A stretch of 64,000 nucleotides of DNA from Neobacillus niacini (GTDB lineage: Bacteria > Bacillota > Bacilli > Bacillales > Cytobacillaceae). A program made the position numbers and the translations under genes. Position 1 is the stretch's first letter; the number at the start of each line of letters is the position of its first letter. Positions 18,246 to 29,091 of this stretch are shown piece after piece. Where the stretch lies: positions 2,798,001 to 2,862,000 of the forward strand of contig NZ_JAUSZN010000001.1 in the NCBI RefSeq assembly GCF_030817595.1, read 5' to 3'. Below the pieces are notes generated by a model that had not been told where the DNA came from, ran no database searches, and saw only the letters and a program-made list of their open reading frames with translations.

Positions 18246-19718
18246 TTGTCACAAAACCAAACACCGTTATTTAGCGGTTTATTAGAACATGCAAAAAAAA
18301 ATCCGGTCCAATTTCATATTCCTGGTCATAAAAAAGGTGTTGGAATTGACTCTGATTTTCGAAATTTCATTGGTGATAATGCCTTATCAATAGACCTAAT
18401 TAATATTGGACCACTCGATGACCTGCATCAGCCAAAAGGGATGATTAAACAAGCCCAAGACCTGGCTGCTGAGGCATTCGGCGCGGATAGAACTTTCTTT
18501 TCAGTTCAAGGAACAAGTGGTGCGATTATTGCTATGATTATGGCGGTTTGTGGACCAGAGGATAAGATTATTGTCCCAAGGAATGTTCATAAATCAATTA
18601 TGTCGGCAATTGTCTTTTCTGGCGCCATTCCTGTTTTTATTCACCCGGAAATCGATGAGGAACTAGGTATTTCTCATGGAATTACGACCGAATCAGTAGA
18701 GAAGGCATTAAATCAGCATCCAGATGCGAAAGCTATCTTAGTGATAAACCCGACGTACTTTGGAATTGCAGCAGATTTAAAAAGAATAGTCGAAATTGCG
18801 CATTCTCATAACGTTCCGGTCCTAGTTGATGAAGCACATGGGGTTCATATTCATTTTCACGATGATTTGCCTCTATCTGCCATGCAGGCCGGTGCTGATA
18901 TGGCTGCAACGAGCGTCCATAAACTTGGCGGATCCATGACACAAAGCTCTATTTTAAACGTTAAAGAGGGCCTTGTTTCTGCTAAGCACGTTCAAGCTAT
19001 ACTAAGCATGCTGACAACGACCTCAACTTCCTATTTATTACTTGCATCCCTGGACGTTGCTAGAAAACAATTAGCAACTAAAGGAAAAGAGTTAATTGAG
19101 AAAACCATTGATCTTGCACAATCAATAAGAAAACGAATTAATGAAATCGATCATCTACATTGTGTTGGCGAAGAAATCTTAGGTTCCAAAGCAACATTTG
19201 ATTATGATCCAACTAAATTAATTATCTCGGTAAAAGAATTAGGATTAACGGGTTATGAGGTCGAAAAGTGGCTAAGGGAAAAACATAATATTGAGGTAGA
19301 AATGTCTGACCTCTATAACATCCTTTGTATCATAACAATTGGCGATACAGCAGTGGAAGGCGACATTTTGGTTAATGCTTTAAAAGAACTTGCTGAGGAA
19401 CGCGAACACCTTAATGAAAAGTTCGAACCTATCCAAGTTCTTCTTCCTGATATTCCAGTTCTTGCATTGACCCCAAGAGATGCCTTTTATGCAGATACGG
19501 AAGTTATACCTTTTGAAGAATCAGAAGGAAGAATAATTGCCGAATTTATTATGGTCTATCCACCCGGAATTCCAATTTTCATCCCAGGTGAAATTATTAC
19601 AAAAGAAAACCTCCATTATGTTCGTGAAAACCTCGAAGCTGGTTTGCCTGTTCAAGGACCAGAGGATGAAGAAATCAAAACTATTCGGGTAATCAAGGAA
19701 TATAAAGCTATAAAATAA
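18246..19718 (+). CDS. speA: Arginine decarboxylase (PLP-dependent)
   Basis: Converts arginine to agmatine, the first step in polyamine synthesis. Family features: FHIPGHKKGVG near the N-terminus, FFSVQGTSGAIIAMI, LVDEAHGVHIHFH (PLP-pocket Asp and His) and the PLP lysine in ATSVHKLGGSMTQSS. The frame is open to 18192, but a TTG at 18246 behind AAAGAGGTG gives 490 residues, the B. subtilis SpeA length, with the conserved start LSQNQTPLF. It lies beside the SR1 gene, as in B. subtilis. Confidence 0.92.
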   Translation: MSQNQTPLFSGLLEHAKKNPVQFHIPGHKKGVGIDSDFRNFIGDNALSIDLINIGPLDDLHQPKGMIKQAQDLAAEAFGADRTFFSVQGTSGAIIAMIMAVCGPEDKIIVPRNVHKSIMSAIVFSGAIPVFIHPEIDEELGISHGITTESVEKALNQHPDAKAILVINPTYFGIAADLKRIVEIAHSHNVPVLVDEAHGVHIHFHDDLPLSAMQAGADMAATSVHKLGGSMTQSSILNVKEGLVSAKHVQAILSMLTTTSTSYLLLASLDVARKQLATKGKELIEKTIDLAQSIRKRINEIDHLHCVGEEILGSKATFDYDPTKLIISVKELGLTGYEVEKWLREKHNIEVEMSDLYNILCIITIGDTAVEGDILVNALKELAEEREHLNEKFEPIQVLLPDIPVLALTPRDAFYADTEVIPFEESEGRIIAEFIMVYPPGIPIFIPGEIITKENLHYVRENLEAGLPVQGPEDEEIKTIRVIKEYKAIK

Positions 19719-19760
19719 AAATACAGGATTCCATTGAGGAATCCTGTTTCTATTTTATTT
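19712..19760. terminator. Shared terminator of speA and SR1
   Basis: Perfect stem ACAGGATTCC / GGAATCCTGT (19723-19747) with ATTGA loop, A-rich on one side and T-rich on the other. It ends speA on + and the SR1 transcript on -. Confidence 0.88.
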
Positions 19761-19770
19761 AAAGAAATTT

Positions 19771-19893
19771 TTATCTTTCTTCTTCGGAATGGCGATCATC
19801 GCAACAATTACATCTAGAATAGAGAACTGTTACTTTTTCATCTTCAAAATGATCAATTGTTGAGTCGCAAGCTTGGCAAACGATTGTACCCAT
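19771..19893 (-). CDS. sr1P: GapA-binding peptide SR1P
   Basis: A 40-residue peptide starting MGTIVCQACDSTIDHFEDEK, with a CxxC pair at residues 6-9 and a second cluster CNCC at 28-31, then an acidic/basic tail ending EEER. Start and Cys pattern match SR1P peptides, which bind glyceraldehyde-3-phosphate dehydrogenase GapA and promote its association with RNase J1. AAGGGG lies 9 nt before the ATG. The RNase J1 gene (rnjA) is about 9 kb away in this window. Confidence 0.88.
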   Translation of the reverse strand: MGTIVCQACDSTIDHFEDEKVTVLYSRCNCCDDRHSEEER

Positions 19894-19931
19894 CTTTTCA
19901 ATCCCCTTTTCATCATGAAATGTGCATTACA

Positions 19932-19947
19932 TTGAAAACGTTTTATT
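19932..19947. promoter_or_regulatory. cre-like half-palindrome in the SR1 leader
   Basis: TTGAAAACGTTTTATT is centred on AAAACGTTTT and lies just after the predicted SR1 start. It resembles a CcpA cre site but misses the conserved terminal bases on one side. B. subtilis SR1 is controlled by CcpN and, more weakly, CcpA. Confidence 0.3.
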
Positions 19948-19959
19948 GTTGTTAATTTA

Positions 19960-19988
19960 ATAATAATATAACACATTGGATTTTTCAA
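19960..19988 (-). promoter_or_regulatory. SR1 promoter
   Basis: Read on the minus strand, TTGAAA (19983-19988) is followed by a 17-bp spacer and TATTAT (19960-19965), a good sigma-A promoter about 70 bp before the SR1P start codon. Confidence 0.65.
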
Positions 19989-20021
19989 GCCTAAATTGTA
20001 TGTCACATTTAATTATTTTTT

Positions 20022-20050
20022 CATAAAAAAAGGTCTTTAATAGACCTTTT
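20022..20050 (-). terminator. Orphan hairpin upstream of the SR1 promoter
   Basis: Stem AAAGGTCT / AGACCTTT followed on the minus strand by a T7-like run. No gene on the minus strand ends here; it may insulate SR1 from read-through. Confidence 0.5.
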
Positions 20051-20198
20051 ACTGTCAAATTATTCATATTGATATAAAATAGGATTTGCAGAAGGGTTTC
20101 TTTGAACAACAAATGACATTTATGAGACTAAATGTTGTCATCAAGGTTTTTACAATGCTAGAATAAAAGAGATATCAATGGGACTAGGGGGGATGATG

Positions 20199-20633
20199 AT
20201 GGCTGAAAATGCATTTATTAAACTAGTGCCTTCATCTGCACAACAAACAATTACCGTAGAGGAAGTAAAAGAATTATTATCTTATTATAAAGATATTACG
20301 GGTAAGACAGGGAATCAAGTTGATTGGGAATATGGTGACTCGGCATTCCCTTACGAACTGAAAGAAAAAAGTGAAGCCAAAGGAAAATGGTTTTATTTAC
20401 AATCGACGAATGAACGGTATTATGCAATTTTATTTGGTGTCGACAAAGAAATGGTTCGTGATGAAGACGGTACGGAAAGAATTCAAACATACATACAAGT
20501 CACTCTTCCAGAACAGTCAACATTCGGTGATAAAGGTAAAGCAAATGAATTTTGCAAATTCCTAGCAAAGAAATTACAAGGAGAATTACACCTTTTTAAC
20601 GAACGAATCATGTATTATTATCCAAGAAAGTAA
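20199..20633 (+). CDS. Conserved hypothetical protein (DUF1885-like)
   Basis: A 144-residue soluble protein starting MAENAFIKLVPSSAQQTITV and ending ELHLFNERIMYYYPRK. It resembles the DUF1885 family of Bacillaceae as I recall it; no function is known and no catalytic motif is visible. Three ATGs in tandem (20193, 20196, 20199) follow AGGGGGG; spacing favours 20199. Confidence 0.7.
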   Translation: MAENAFIKLVPSSAQQTITVEEVKELLSYYKDITGKTGNQVDWEYGDSAFPYELKEKSEAKGKWFYLQSTNERYYAILFGVDKEMVRDEDGTERIQTYIQVTLPEQSTFGDKGKANEFCKFLAKKLQGELHLFNERIMYYYPRK

Positions 20634-20642
20634 GTGCACTCA

Positions 20643-20672
20643 ACAAGCTCCCATTTGTGGGAGTTTTTTTAA
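20643..20672 (+). terminator. Terminator after the DUF1885-like gene
   Basis: Stem CTCCCA / TGGGAG with a short loop and T7 tail. It overlaps the 3' end of the convergent small membrane protein gene. Confidence 0.8.
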
Positions 20673-20914
20673 TGTGTTATTAGTGCAAGTGTATAATGAA
20701 TCGATGAATAAATCATGAGGCTAAGAGATGTAATAAAAAGGGTTTTTGCCGTTGATTGTGTCACTCGATTGCATAGTGCAAAAGCCAAGTAAAAGAAAAC
20801 AAAGAACATTATAACCTTGTATAGCAGCTGATCATGTTTAGACAGCCACTCAATGAACGTAAATGCACTCCAAATCATTAATTGTACTATCATAATAACG
20901 TAAGTCCGCATCAT
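20669..20914 (-). CDS. Small membrane protein of unknown function
   Basis: An 81-residue protein with three hydrophobic stretches: about residues 3-23 (YVIMIVQLMIWSAFTF), 32-52 (VIMFFVFFYLAFALC) and 57-78. GAGTGGTGATGA precedes the tandem ATGs. Not recognised. It lies upstream of nothing on its strand but the convergent gene above, so it is probably monocistronic. Confidence 0.6.
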   Translation of the reverse strand: MMRTYVIMIVQLMIWSAFTFIEWLSKHDQLLYKVIMFFVFFYLAFALCNRVTQSTAKTLFITSLSLMIYSSIHYTLALITH

Positions 20915-20999
20915 TCATCACCACTCAAAATATTTCTAAAAATAAAAGATGGTATTGTTTTAAATATATGATTCATACGCAGATATATTTATTTTTCGA

Positions 21000-21050
21000 T
21001 AAAAAAATGAAAGTCCTTTCCGAATTATTTCCGGAAAGGACTTTCTTATG
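21000..21050 (-). terminator. Terminator of the pdh operon
   Basis: Very strong stem GAAAGTCCTTTCCG / CGGAAAGGACTTTC-like (about 21009-21045), followed on the minus strand by a T7 run. It ends pdhABCD transcription after pdhD. Confidence 0.88.
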
Positions 21051-21052
21051 AT

Positions 21053-22468
21053 TTATTTTAGAACATGAATAGGAGTACCAAGTGCAACCTCAGCAGCTTC
21101 CATTGTAATTTCACCTAATGTTGGATGGGCATGAATAGTCAATGCCAAGTCTTCGACTGTCATTCCGGCTTCAAGTGCCAACCCTAGTTCAGCAATCATA
21201 TCTGACGCACTTGCACCCGCAATTTGCGCACCGATTAAGACGCCGTCTTCTTTGCGAGAAACTAATTTAACAAAACCATCTCCGCTATCTAATGATAGAG
21301 CACGACCATTTGCTGCAAATGGGAATTTAGCTGAAGTAACAGCGATTCCCTCTTGTTTTGCTTGCTCTTCAGTATAACCTACGCTAGCTAGTTCAGGATC
21401 AGAGAATACAACAGCAGGAATACCTAAATAGTCAATTACAGCATTATGCCCGGCAATTGCCTCAGCAGCGATTTTTCCTTCATATGATGCTTTGTGAGCT
21501 AATTGTGGACCTGCCACAACATCACCAATCGCATATATGTTTGAAACGCTTGTGCGACACTGATTGTCAATCTCTATCAGTCCACGGTCTGTTACCTTCA
21601 CTCCGATTTGGTCAAGGCCCATTTCATCGGTATTTGGTCGACGTCCAACCATAACAAATACGTAATCTGCTTCGATTTTCTTTTCTTCACCTTTAACTTC
21701 AAACGTTACAACTACACCATTTTCGGTTTCTTCTACACCTTTGGCCATAGCCTTAGTATAGAATTCAGCACCTTTTTTCTTCATCGTTTTCTTAACAAGT
21801 GCAGCCATTTGCTTTTCAAATACACCAAGGCCCAAAATGTCATCTGCACCTTCAAGAATCGTTACTTGCGTACCAAAATTCGCATAGGCACCACCAAGCT
21901 CAATACCGATAACACCGCCGCCGATGACAACGATTTTTTCGGGAAGTTCTTGTAAATTTAAAGCACCTGTTGAATTAAGTATACGTTTTGAATATTTAAA
22001 TGTTGGCAGTTCAATTGGACGAGAACCTGATGCAATAATTGCGTTTTTGAAGTTGTATGTTTGGGCTGAATTTTCGCCAATAACTCGTAATGAATTACCA
22101 TCAACAAAGTAAGCCTCGCCACGAACGATATCAACTTTATTGCCTTTTAATAGACCTTCAACTCCGCCAGTTAACTTTTTAACGATTCCAGCTTTCCATT
22201 CTTGAACCTTAGAAAAATCAACTGTTACATTTTCTGCTTTAATTCCAAATGAATCGGAGTGTTTTGCTACTTCATAACGGTGTCCTGCAGCAATTACTGC
22301 CTTTGACGGGATACAACCAACGTTTAAACAAACACCGCCAATATATTCCTTTTCAACAATTGTCACTTTTTGACCTAACTGTGCTGCACGAATAGCAGCC
22401 ACATAACCGCCAGGGCCGGCTCCGATAACTATAGTATCGGTATCAATTGGGAAATCTCCTACTACCAT
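21053..22468 (-). CDS. pdhD: Dihydrolipoyl dehydrogenase (E3)
   Basis: FAD enzyme that reoxidises dihydrolipoamide in the pyruvate (and usually 2-oxoglutarate) dehydrogenase complex. Seen: FAD-binding [17 protein letters not shown], the redox disulfide [16 protein letters not shown]-binding [17 protein letters not shown], the second FAD site YAIGDVV, and the C-terminal catalytic HAHPTLGE. 471 residues, standard. It starts 3 nt after the pdhC stop codon; last gene of the operon. Confidence 0.96.
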   Translation of the reverse strand: MVVGDFPIDTDTIVIGAGPGGYVAAIRAAQLGQKVTIVEKEYIGGVCLNVGCIPSKAVIAAGHRYEVAKHSDSFGIKAENVTVDFSKVQEWKAGIVKKLTGGVEGLLKGNKVDIVRGEAYFVDGNSLRVIGENSAQTYNFKNAIIASGSRPIELPTFKYSKRILNSTGALNLQELPEKIVVIGGGVIGIELGGAYANFGTQVTILEGADDILGLGVFEKQMAALVKKTMKKKGAEFYTKAMAKGVEETENGVVVTFEVKGEEKKIEADYVFVMVGRRPNTDEMGLDQIGVKVTDRGLIEIDNQCRTSVSNIYAIGDVVAGPQLAHKASYEGKIAAEAIAGHNAVIDYLGIPAVVFSDPELASVGYTEEQAKQEGIAVTSAKFPFAANGRALSLDSGDGFVKLVSRKEDGVLIGAQIAGASASDMIAELGLALEAGMTVEDLALTIHAHPTLGEITMEAAEVALGTPIHVLK

Positions 22469-22471
22469 TTG

Positions 22472-23848
22472 TTACGCCTCCATTAACAATAGTTCTGGAT
22501 CGTTCAATAATCTCTTAATATGATTTAATGCATTTTGAGCTGTTGCTCCATCGATCATTCTGTGGTCAAAGCTTAATGATAATGCCAATACTGGAGCTGC
22601 AACAATTTCTCCATCTCGTACGATTGGCTTTTCTGCAATACGACCAACACCAAGGATAGCCACTTCAGGATGGTTAATGACTGGTGTAAACCATTGACCG
22701 CCAGCAGAACCGATATTAGATATGGTACATGAAGCACCTTTCATTTCGTTTGGAGCTAGTTTTCCATCACGTGCTTTTCCAGCTAATTCATTGATTTCAT
22801 TTGAAATTGAGAATACTGATTTGCGATCAGCGTCCTTAACAACAGGTACCAATAAGCCTTTTTCAGTATCCGCTGCAATTCCGATATTATAGTAATGCTT
22901 ATGAATAATTTCACTTGTTGCATCGTCGAGTGATGTATTTAATGCCGGGAACTCACGTAAAGCGCTGGTTAATGCTTTTACGATATATGGTAAGAACGTA
23001 AGTTTAATACCCTTTGCCGCAGCAACTTCCTTGAATTTTTTACGATGTGCAACAAGTTTCGTTACATCGACTTCATCCATAAGAGTAACGTGTGGTGCGG
23101 TATGTTTCGAATTCACCATTGCTTTTGCAATTGCTTTTCTGATTCCGCTCATTTTCTCACGAGTTTCAGGATATTCGCCTTGAGGAATCGGAGCAGCTTT
23201 TGGTGCTGGCGCTGCGTCCGCCTGAGCAGCAGCTGGTGCTTGAGTTTCTGCTGCTTGTGGTGCCATAACAGCTGTACCGCCACTTAAGAATGCATCAATA
23301 TCACTTTTTACGATGCGTCCATTTTTACCAGAGCCAGGAACTTGTGTAATTTCTACACCCTTATCACGAGCATATTTACGCACAGATGGCATTGCAATAA
23401 TTTTGCGATTAGGGTCTACTTCCACTTGTCTTTGAGGTTCTGTAACACCAATACCATATGCAGGTGGTGCTGGCGGTGGTGTTGTTTGTCCTTCAGGAAC
23501 TGCTGCAGTTACAGGTGTTTGCGCAGGTGCCGCCGTTTCTTGCTTTGGCGCTTCTTCTGCATGATCGTCACCCTTGAATTGCAGGTTCTCATAACCAGGT
23601 GCATCAAATGTAACTAAAACTTGTCCAACGGTAGCAACAGTTCCTTCAGCTACTAATACTTCCTGTACAGTACCTTCAACTGGTGAAGGAATCTCTACAA
23701 CTGCTTTATCATTTTGTATTTCGCAAAGAATATCATCTTCTTGGACTTTATCGCCTGGCTTTATAAACCATTTGACAATCTCGCCTTCATGAATACCTTC
23801 ACCAATATCAGGCATTTTAAATTGGAATGTGGTTGCGGTTGCGCTCAC
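22472..23848 (-). CDS. pdhC: Dihydrolipoyllysine-residue acetyltransferase (E2)
   Basis: Core of the pyruvate dehydrogenase complex. Order: one lipoyl domain ([18 protein letters not shown], lipoylated Lys in NDKAVVEI), an Ala/Pro/Gln-rich linker, the peripheral subunit-binding domain ([17 protein letters not shown], about residues 125-160), a second Ala/Pro linker, and the catalytic domain with [10 protein letters not shown] near the C-terminus. The frame is open to 23890, but a GTG at 23848 preceded by AGGAGG gives 458 residues and the expected N-terminus. Confidence 0.95.
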   Translation of the reverse strand: MSATATTFQFKMPDIGEGIHEGEIVKWFIKPGDKVQEDDILCEIQNDKAVVEIPSPVEGTVQEVLVAEGTVATVGQVLVTFDAPGYENLQFKGDDHAEEAPKQETAAPAQTPVTAAVPEGQTTPPPAPPAYGIGVTEPQRQVEVDPNRKIIAMPSVRKYARDKGVEITQVPGSGKNGRIVKSDIDAFLSGGTAVMAPQAAETQAPAAAQADAAPAPKAAPIPQGEYPETREKMSGIRKAIAKAMVNSKHTAPHVTLMDEVDVTKLVAHRKKFKEVAAAKGIKLTFLPYIVKALTSALREFPALNTSLDDATSEIIHKHYYNIGIAADTEKGLLVPVVKDADRKSVFSISNEINELAGKARDGKLAPNEMKGASCTISNIGSAGGQWFTPVINHPEVAILGVGRIAEKPIVRDGEIVAAPVLALSLSFDHRMIDGATAQNALNHIKRLLNDPELLLMEA

Positions 23849-23894
23849 TGGGATCCATCCTCCTATTTTCGCATTAATTCTACCAATCAAATTT

Positions 23895-23940
23895 TAAGAT
23901 ATAAGTGGGAAACAGTATTACTATTCCCCAACTTATATTT
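23895..23940 (-). other. Intercistronic stem-loop between pdhB and pdhC
   Basis: Imperfect inverted repeat: GATATAAGTGGGAAACAGT pairs with ACTATTCCCCAACTTATAT across a 2-3 nt loop. There is no T run, so it is not a simple terminator. It may stabilise or process the mRNA and adjust E1 to E2/E3 ratios. Confidence 0.55.
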
Positions 23941-24916
23941 AGAACGTTAATACTTTTTTCGCTGTTTCAATTACGTCTTTATAGTTTGGAAGCCAAACTG
24001 CTTCTGCCTGTGGGAATGGGTAAATTGTATCTGGTGCCGCTACACGAAGAACAGGTGCTTCTAAACTTAAAATTGCACGATCGTTAATTTCAGCCACAAC
24101 ATGAGCTCCTACACCAGCTTGCTTTTGTGCTTCTTGAACAACGATGGCACGGCCTGTCTTTTCAACTGAAGCAATAATTGTTTCGATATCAATCGGACTA
24201 ACCGTACGTAAATCGATAACTTCAGCTGAGAATCCTTCTTTCGCAAGCTCTTCTGCAGCTTTTAAAGACTCATGAACCATTGCACCATAAGTAATGATGG
24301 AAATATCAGTACCTTCACGCTTCACATCTGCTTTACCAAGTGGAATTGTATATTCACCCTCAGGAACTTCTTGACGGAATGAACGGTATAATTTCATATG
24401 TTCAAGGAAAATAACTGGATCATTATCACGAATAGATGAGATAAGAAGACCTTTCGCATCGTATGGCGTTGATGGGATAACTACCTTTAATCCAGGCTGT
24501 TGAGCCATTAAGCCTTCTAAGCTGTCGGCATGCATATCTGGTGTATGTACGCCTCCTCCGAATGGTGAACGGAATGTGATCGGAGCACTGAATTTCCCGC
24601 CCGTACGGTAACGAAGTCGAGCTGCTTGTCCGGAAATGGAATCCATTACTTCATAAACGAACCCAAAGAATTGGATTTCTGGAACGGGACGGAAGCCTTG
24701 CAGGGCTAGACCTATCGCCAAACCACCGATTCCTGATTCTGCTAAAGGTGTATCAAATACACGATCCTCGCCAAATTCATTTTGCAATCCTTCAGTTGCA
24801 CGGAAAACACCGCCGTTTACACCAACATCTTCACCAAAAACTAAAACATTGGGATCATTTTTTAATTCCACACGCATTGCATCTGTAATTGCTTGAATCA
24901 TTGTCATTTGAGCCAT
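23939..24916 (-). CDS. pdhB: Pyruvate dehydrogenase E1 beta subunit
   Basis: 325 residues. With the alpha subunit it forms the thiamine-diphosphate E1 that decarboxylates pyruvate and acetylates the lipoyl group. Characteristic segments: [60 protein letters not shown] and [21 protein letters not shown]. It starts 3 nt after the pdhA stop codon. Confidence 0.96.
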   Translation of the reverse strand: MAQMTMIQAITDAMRVELKNDPNVLVFGEDVGVNGGVFRATEGLQNEFGEDRVFDTPLAESGIGGLAIGLALQGFRPVPEIQFFGFVYEVMDSISGQAARLRYRTGGKFSAPITFRSPFGGGVHTPDMHADSLEGLMAQQPGLKVVIPSTPYDAKGLLISSIRDNDPVIFLEHMKLYRSFRQEVPEGEYTIPLGKADVKREGTDISIITYGAMVHESLKAAEELAKEGFSAEVIDLRTVSPIDIETIIASVEKTGRAIVVQEAQKQAGVGAHVVAEINDRAILSLEAPVLRVAAPDTIYPFPQAEAVWLPNYKDVIETAKKVLTF

Positions 24917-24919
24917 GAC

Positions 24920-26345
<1,426 letters not shown>

Positions 26346-26382
26346 AACAAAAAAATCGACCATGGCGTCGATTTTTTATTCG
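26346..26382. terminator. Terminator after ykyA
   Basis: Stem AAATCGAC / GTCGATTT with a 6-nt loop and T runs in both directions, overlapping the ykyA stop codon. Confidence 0.85.
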
Positions 26383-27041
26383 TTTTCAAGTTTAAGTCCT
26401 GCTTCTTCATAAAATTCAAGCTTTTTCTTATTATATTGTGCTGTTAATTCATTAAATTCTTCATTTGCGTCATATACCTTTTGATAGATAGTATTTAAAT
26501 TCGCAACATGATCTTCTAGCTTTTCGTATGAGATACTCTCATTTTTTAACATCTGATACAATTCTTTATCATTATCTAATGCAGTTGAATATTCCTTTGC
26601 AAGCTTATTATGTACTTTATATCTATTACTCATTATTTCTAATAGCTCAGTGGCTTTTTTCTTTTGCTCAGAATTGTCTATTTCATTCCTTATTTCTTCG
26701 GCATTCTTAAATTCTGTTTTTGAAGCATTAATACTTTCGATTTCCTTTTGTAGGTGTTCTCTTCTCTTATCAATAATTGAAAGTGCCTCATTAGATAGCT
26801 TTACAATTTCATCATGCTGCTTCATACCGAGAGCCATTATCTGATTATAAATTTCCTTTTCTTGCTTTTCTAACTCGACTAGAGGCTCTTGCTGCTCCTC
26901 AAATGCTTTTTCTGCTTCCACTATGTTTTCTAAGGCTTGGTACATTCTTTCAGTTGTCTTTTCTTTGCTAACGCAACCAGTTAATAAAAAACTGATTGCG
27001 AAAATAGAAAAAATAATACGATTAACGCTGACAGTAGACAC
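26376..27041 (-). CDS. ykyA: YkyA family lipoprotein
   Basis: A 221-residue lipoprotein with a GTG start behind AAGGGGG, signal sequence and lipobox LLTGC (Cys at residue 23). The mature part is almost entirely charged helical heptads (VEAEKAFEEQQEPLVELEKQEKEI onward), a long coiled coil. It lies between def and pdhA as in B. subtilis. Function is not established; a cell-wall-binding role has been suggested for the family. Confidence 0.88.
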   Translation of the reverse strand: MSTVSVNRIIFSIFAISFLLTGCVSKEKTTERMYQALENIVEAEKAFEEQQEPLVELEKQEKEIYNQIMALGMKQHDEIVKLSNEALSIIDKRREHLQKEIESINASKTEFKNAEEIRNEIDNSEQKKKATELLEIMSNRYKVHNKLAKEYSTALDNDKELYQMLKNESISYEKLEDHVANLNTIYQKVYDANEEFNELTAQYNKKKLEFYEEAGLKLENE

Positions 27042-27190
27042 TTTGCAACCCCCTTAATGATTACAATTCTTACTATATCTATACTTCTTATTTTTGACAA
27101 TATCTTATACAACAATTAACTTTTCTCGAATAGTCTGATAGACTAATGAATATTAATATCCTTAGTATTTACACAGGAGTGAATGGATTC

Positions 27191-27745
27191 ATGTTAATGA
27201 TGGATGATATCATTCGAGACGGCCACCCTACATTAAGAAAAGTAGCGACTGAAGTATCAATGCCGCCATCGGACGAAGAGAAAGAAATACTTGAAAGTCT
27301 TTTAGAGTATGTGAAAAATAGCCAAAGCCCTGAAATTTCTTCACAATATGGATTACGACCTGGAATTGGTTTAGCTGCGCCGCAGATCAATGTCTCAAAG
27401 CGGATGATTGCTGTTCATCTATATGATGACAAAGGTAACTTATATAGCTACGGATTATATAATCCCAAAATTGTTAGTCATTCCGTTGAAAAAGCGTATT
27501 TGGTCTCAGGAGAAGGCTGTCTTTCTGTAGACGAGGAGATTCCAGGCTACGTAGAAAGATTTGCTCGAATTACTGTAAAAGGAACTACCCTTGAAGGCAA
27601 AGAGATTAAACTCCGTTTAAAGGGGCTTCCAGCTATTTGCTTTCAACATGAAATTGATCATTTAAATGGAATCATGTTTTATGATCACATTAATAAACAA
27701 GATCCCTTCAAACCAATTGAAGGTGCTATTGCTATTGAAAGATAA
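27191..27745 (+). CDS. def: Peptide deformylase
   Basis: Removes the formyl group from nascent proteins. All three metal motifs are present: GIGLAAPQI (motif 1), EGCLSV (motif 2, Cys ligand) and QHEIDHLNG (motif 3, HExxH). The insertion [19 protein letters not shown] marks the Gram-positive type 2 enzyme. The frame is open to 27146, but a start at the ATG 27191 after CAGGAGTG gives 184 residues, the usual length. It corresponds to defB/ykrB. Confidence 0.94.
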   Translation: MLMMDDIIRDGHPTLRKVATEVSMPPSDEEKEILESLLEYVKNSQSPEISSQYGLRPGIGLAAPQINVSKRMIAVHLYDDKGNLYSYGLYNPKIVSHSVEKAYLVSGEGCLSVDEEIPGYVERFARITVKGTTLEGKEIKLRLKGLPAICFQHEIDHLNGIMFYDHINKQDPFKPIEGAIAIER

Positions 27746-27785
27746 TAAAAGCGCAAGGTCTTCTAGGACCTTGCGCTTTTTTCTA
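27746..27785. terminator. Terminator between def and ykrA
   Basis: Perfect stem AAAAGCGCAAGGTC / GACCTTGCGCTTTT interrupted only by the loop, with a T run. Serves the convergent def and ykrA genes. Confidence 0.88.
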
Positions 27786-27788
27786 TAT

Positions 27789-28559
27789 TTAAATGAGTTT
27801 CAATTCTTTCAATCCATTCCAAATTCCATCATCCGAAACATCCGTTGTGACAAAGTTTGCAAGTGCCTTAGCCTCGGGAACGCCATTCCCCATTGCAACA
27901 CCGGTTCCAACCGCTTTAAGCATTTCTAAATCGTTTAAGCCGTCGCCGAATGCATAAACATCCTTTAGATCAAAACCTAGTCTGTCTATCATTTGTTTTA
28001 TTCCTTCGGCTTTAGAACCACCTTTTGGCAGGACGTCAACTGAATATGGATGCCATCTTATAAAGTCAAAGTCAGGGAAATTTTCAAAATAGAACTTCTC
28101 CTCACCTTCTTTACAGAATAGTAAGGATTGATAAATTTCTTTGTCTACATAGAAATTTTTGTCCTCTTCCGGATGTGGAAATAACAAGCTGTCCATACTT
28201 GTCTCTATATAAGGATGGAAATGTGTAGTACTCTTCATGGTCACTTCGTTCATAAAGATTAATGGATGGTCATTGGCAGCTGTATCCTGCAGAAACCTTC
28301 CCAACTCAGATTGGTTGAGAGGGTTCTTATAGATCGCTTCATTTTCAAACACAACATACTGTCCATTAAAACTAACGTAAGAATCAATATCTAATTCTTT
28401 TTTCAAACTTGGAAACATGAAAGGTGCTCTTCCGGTTGCAATCGCTACGAACACACCATTCTCCTTCAGAGTTTGAATCGCTTTTTTTGTACTGCTTGGA
28501 AGTTTTTTTTCATGGTCGAGCAGTGTCCCATCTATATCAAAAAAAACAATCTTTTTCAT
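27789..28559 (-). CDS. ykrA: HAD-superfamily Cof-type phosphatase (YkrA)
   Basis: A 256-residue phosphatase with HAD motif I FFDIDGTLLD, motif II ATGRA, motif III Lys in GGSKAEGIKQM and motif IV FGDGLNDLEML, plus a C2 cap between motifs II and III. Substrate unknown; relatives act on sugar phosphates or FMN. Its order beside def matches ykrA. Confidence 0.88.
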   Translation of the reverse strand: MKKIVFFDIDGTLLDHEKKLPSSTKKAIQTLKENGVFVAIATGRAPFMFPSLKKELDIDSYVSFNGQYVVFENEAIYKNPLNQSELGRFLQDTAANDHPLIFMNEVTMKSTTHFHPYIETSMDSLLFPHPEEDKNFYVDKEIYQSLLFCKEGEEKFYFENFPDFDFIRWHPYSVDVLPKGGSKAEGIKQMIDRLGFDLKDVYAFGDGLNDLEMLKAVGTGVAMGNGVPEAKALANFVTTDVSDDGIWNGLKELKLI

Positions 28560-28822
28560 ATAATTCTAACTCCTCTTTACTTTAATAACAAGAAAGCTCT
28601 TCTATAATTTTCCTCTCAATAAACACTAACCATAACCAGAATATTTGTCAATTTAATAAAACTTCATAATTCTTCCATGTTTATCCATGAAAGAAATCCT
28701 GTTTATACCATATAATATTAGTATAAAAATGTTTGAATAAAAAAAAACTGCAATAATCTATCGTGGCTTGCTTTACATTGGACAAGGATCGTTTAAAATA
28801 GGAAGTAAGGAGATGATCCACT

Positions 28823-28894
28823 ATGTTAAAGAAGCTAAGAAAGAAGCTCTTAAAACAGTGGAACGATTTACTGCGAAAAAAATCAATTGCCTAA
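28823..28894 (+). CDS. Possible 23-residue basic peptide gene
   Basis: AAGGAG is followed 10 nt later by an ATG opening MLKKLRKKLLKQWNDLLRKK plus three residues, then TAA, then a hairpin at 28909-28934. The peptide would be a strongly basic amphipathic helix. A TATAAT-like hexamer lies at 28711-28716. Very short, so it could be chance. Fur-regulated basic peptides and type I toxins have similar composition, but I cannot assign it. Confidence 0.4.
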   Translation: MLKKLRKKLLKQWNDLLRKKSIA

Positions 28895-28908
28895 CTACAA
28901 CTTTTTTC

Positions 28909-28945
28909 GAGCCCTTCAAACTTGCGAAGGGCTCCTTCCTTATTG
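28909..28945 (+). terminator. Hairpin before rpoY
   Basis: Stem GAGCCCTTC / GAAGGGCTC followed by a pyrimidine-rich but interrupted T tract. It probably ends the short transcript upstream of rpoY. Confidence 0.6.
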
Positions 28946-29091
28946 TAAATTGATTATCAGTGTATTATTTACATATTTTTTCTATTAGGTCTAAGCGTTT
29001 ACTTTTTAGGTGAAAAGTGAATTTAAATGAAAAAAATGTAATTATTTTATATAATAAAAAAAAGTTATGATCGATTAAGGAGCGATTTATT

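Larger units (their letters stand above)
19720..19953 (-). ncRNA. SR1 dual-function regulatory RNA (predicted extent)
   Basis: In B. subtilis the SR1 RNA lies between pdhD and speA, pairs with ahrC mRNA and also encodes a peptide that binds GapA. Here the same slot holds a promoter, the peptide gene at 19771-19893 and a strong terminator, giving an RNA of about 230 nt. Ends are inferred: start about 6 nt after the -10, end at the terminator. The ahrC-pairing segments were not checked. Confidence 0.8.

Noticed and set aside
28768..28953. 61-codon ORF upstream of rpoY
   Set aside because: Its start has no proper RBS and it runs through the hairpin at 28909; the 23-residue frame at 28823 has the better signals.
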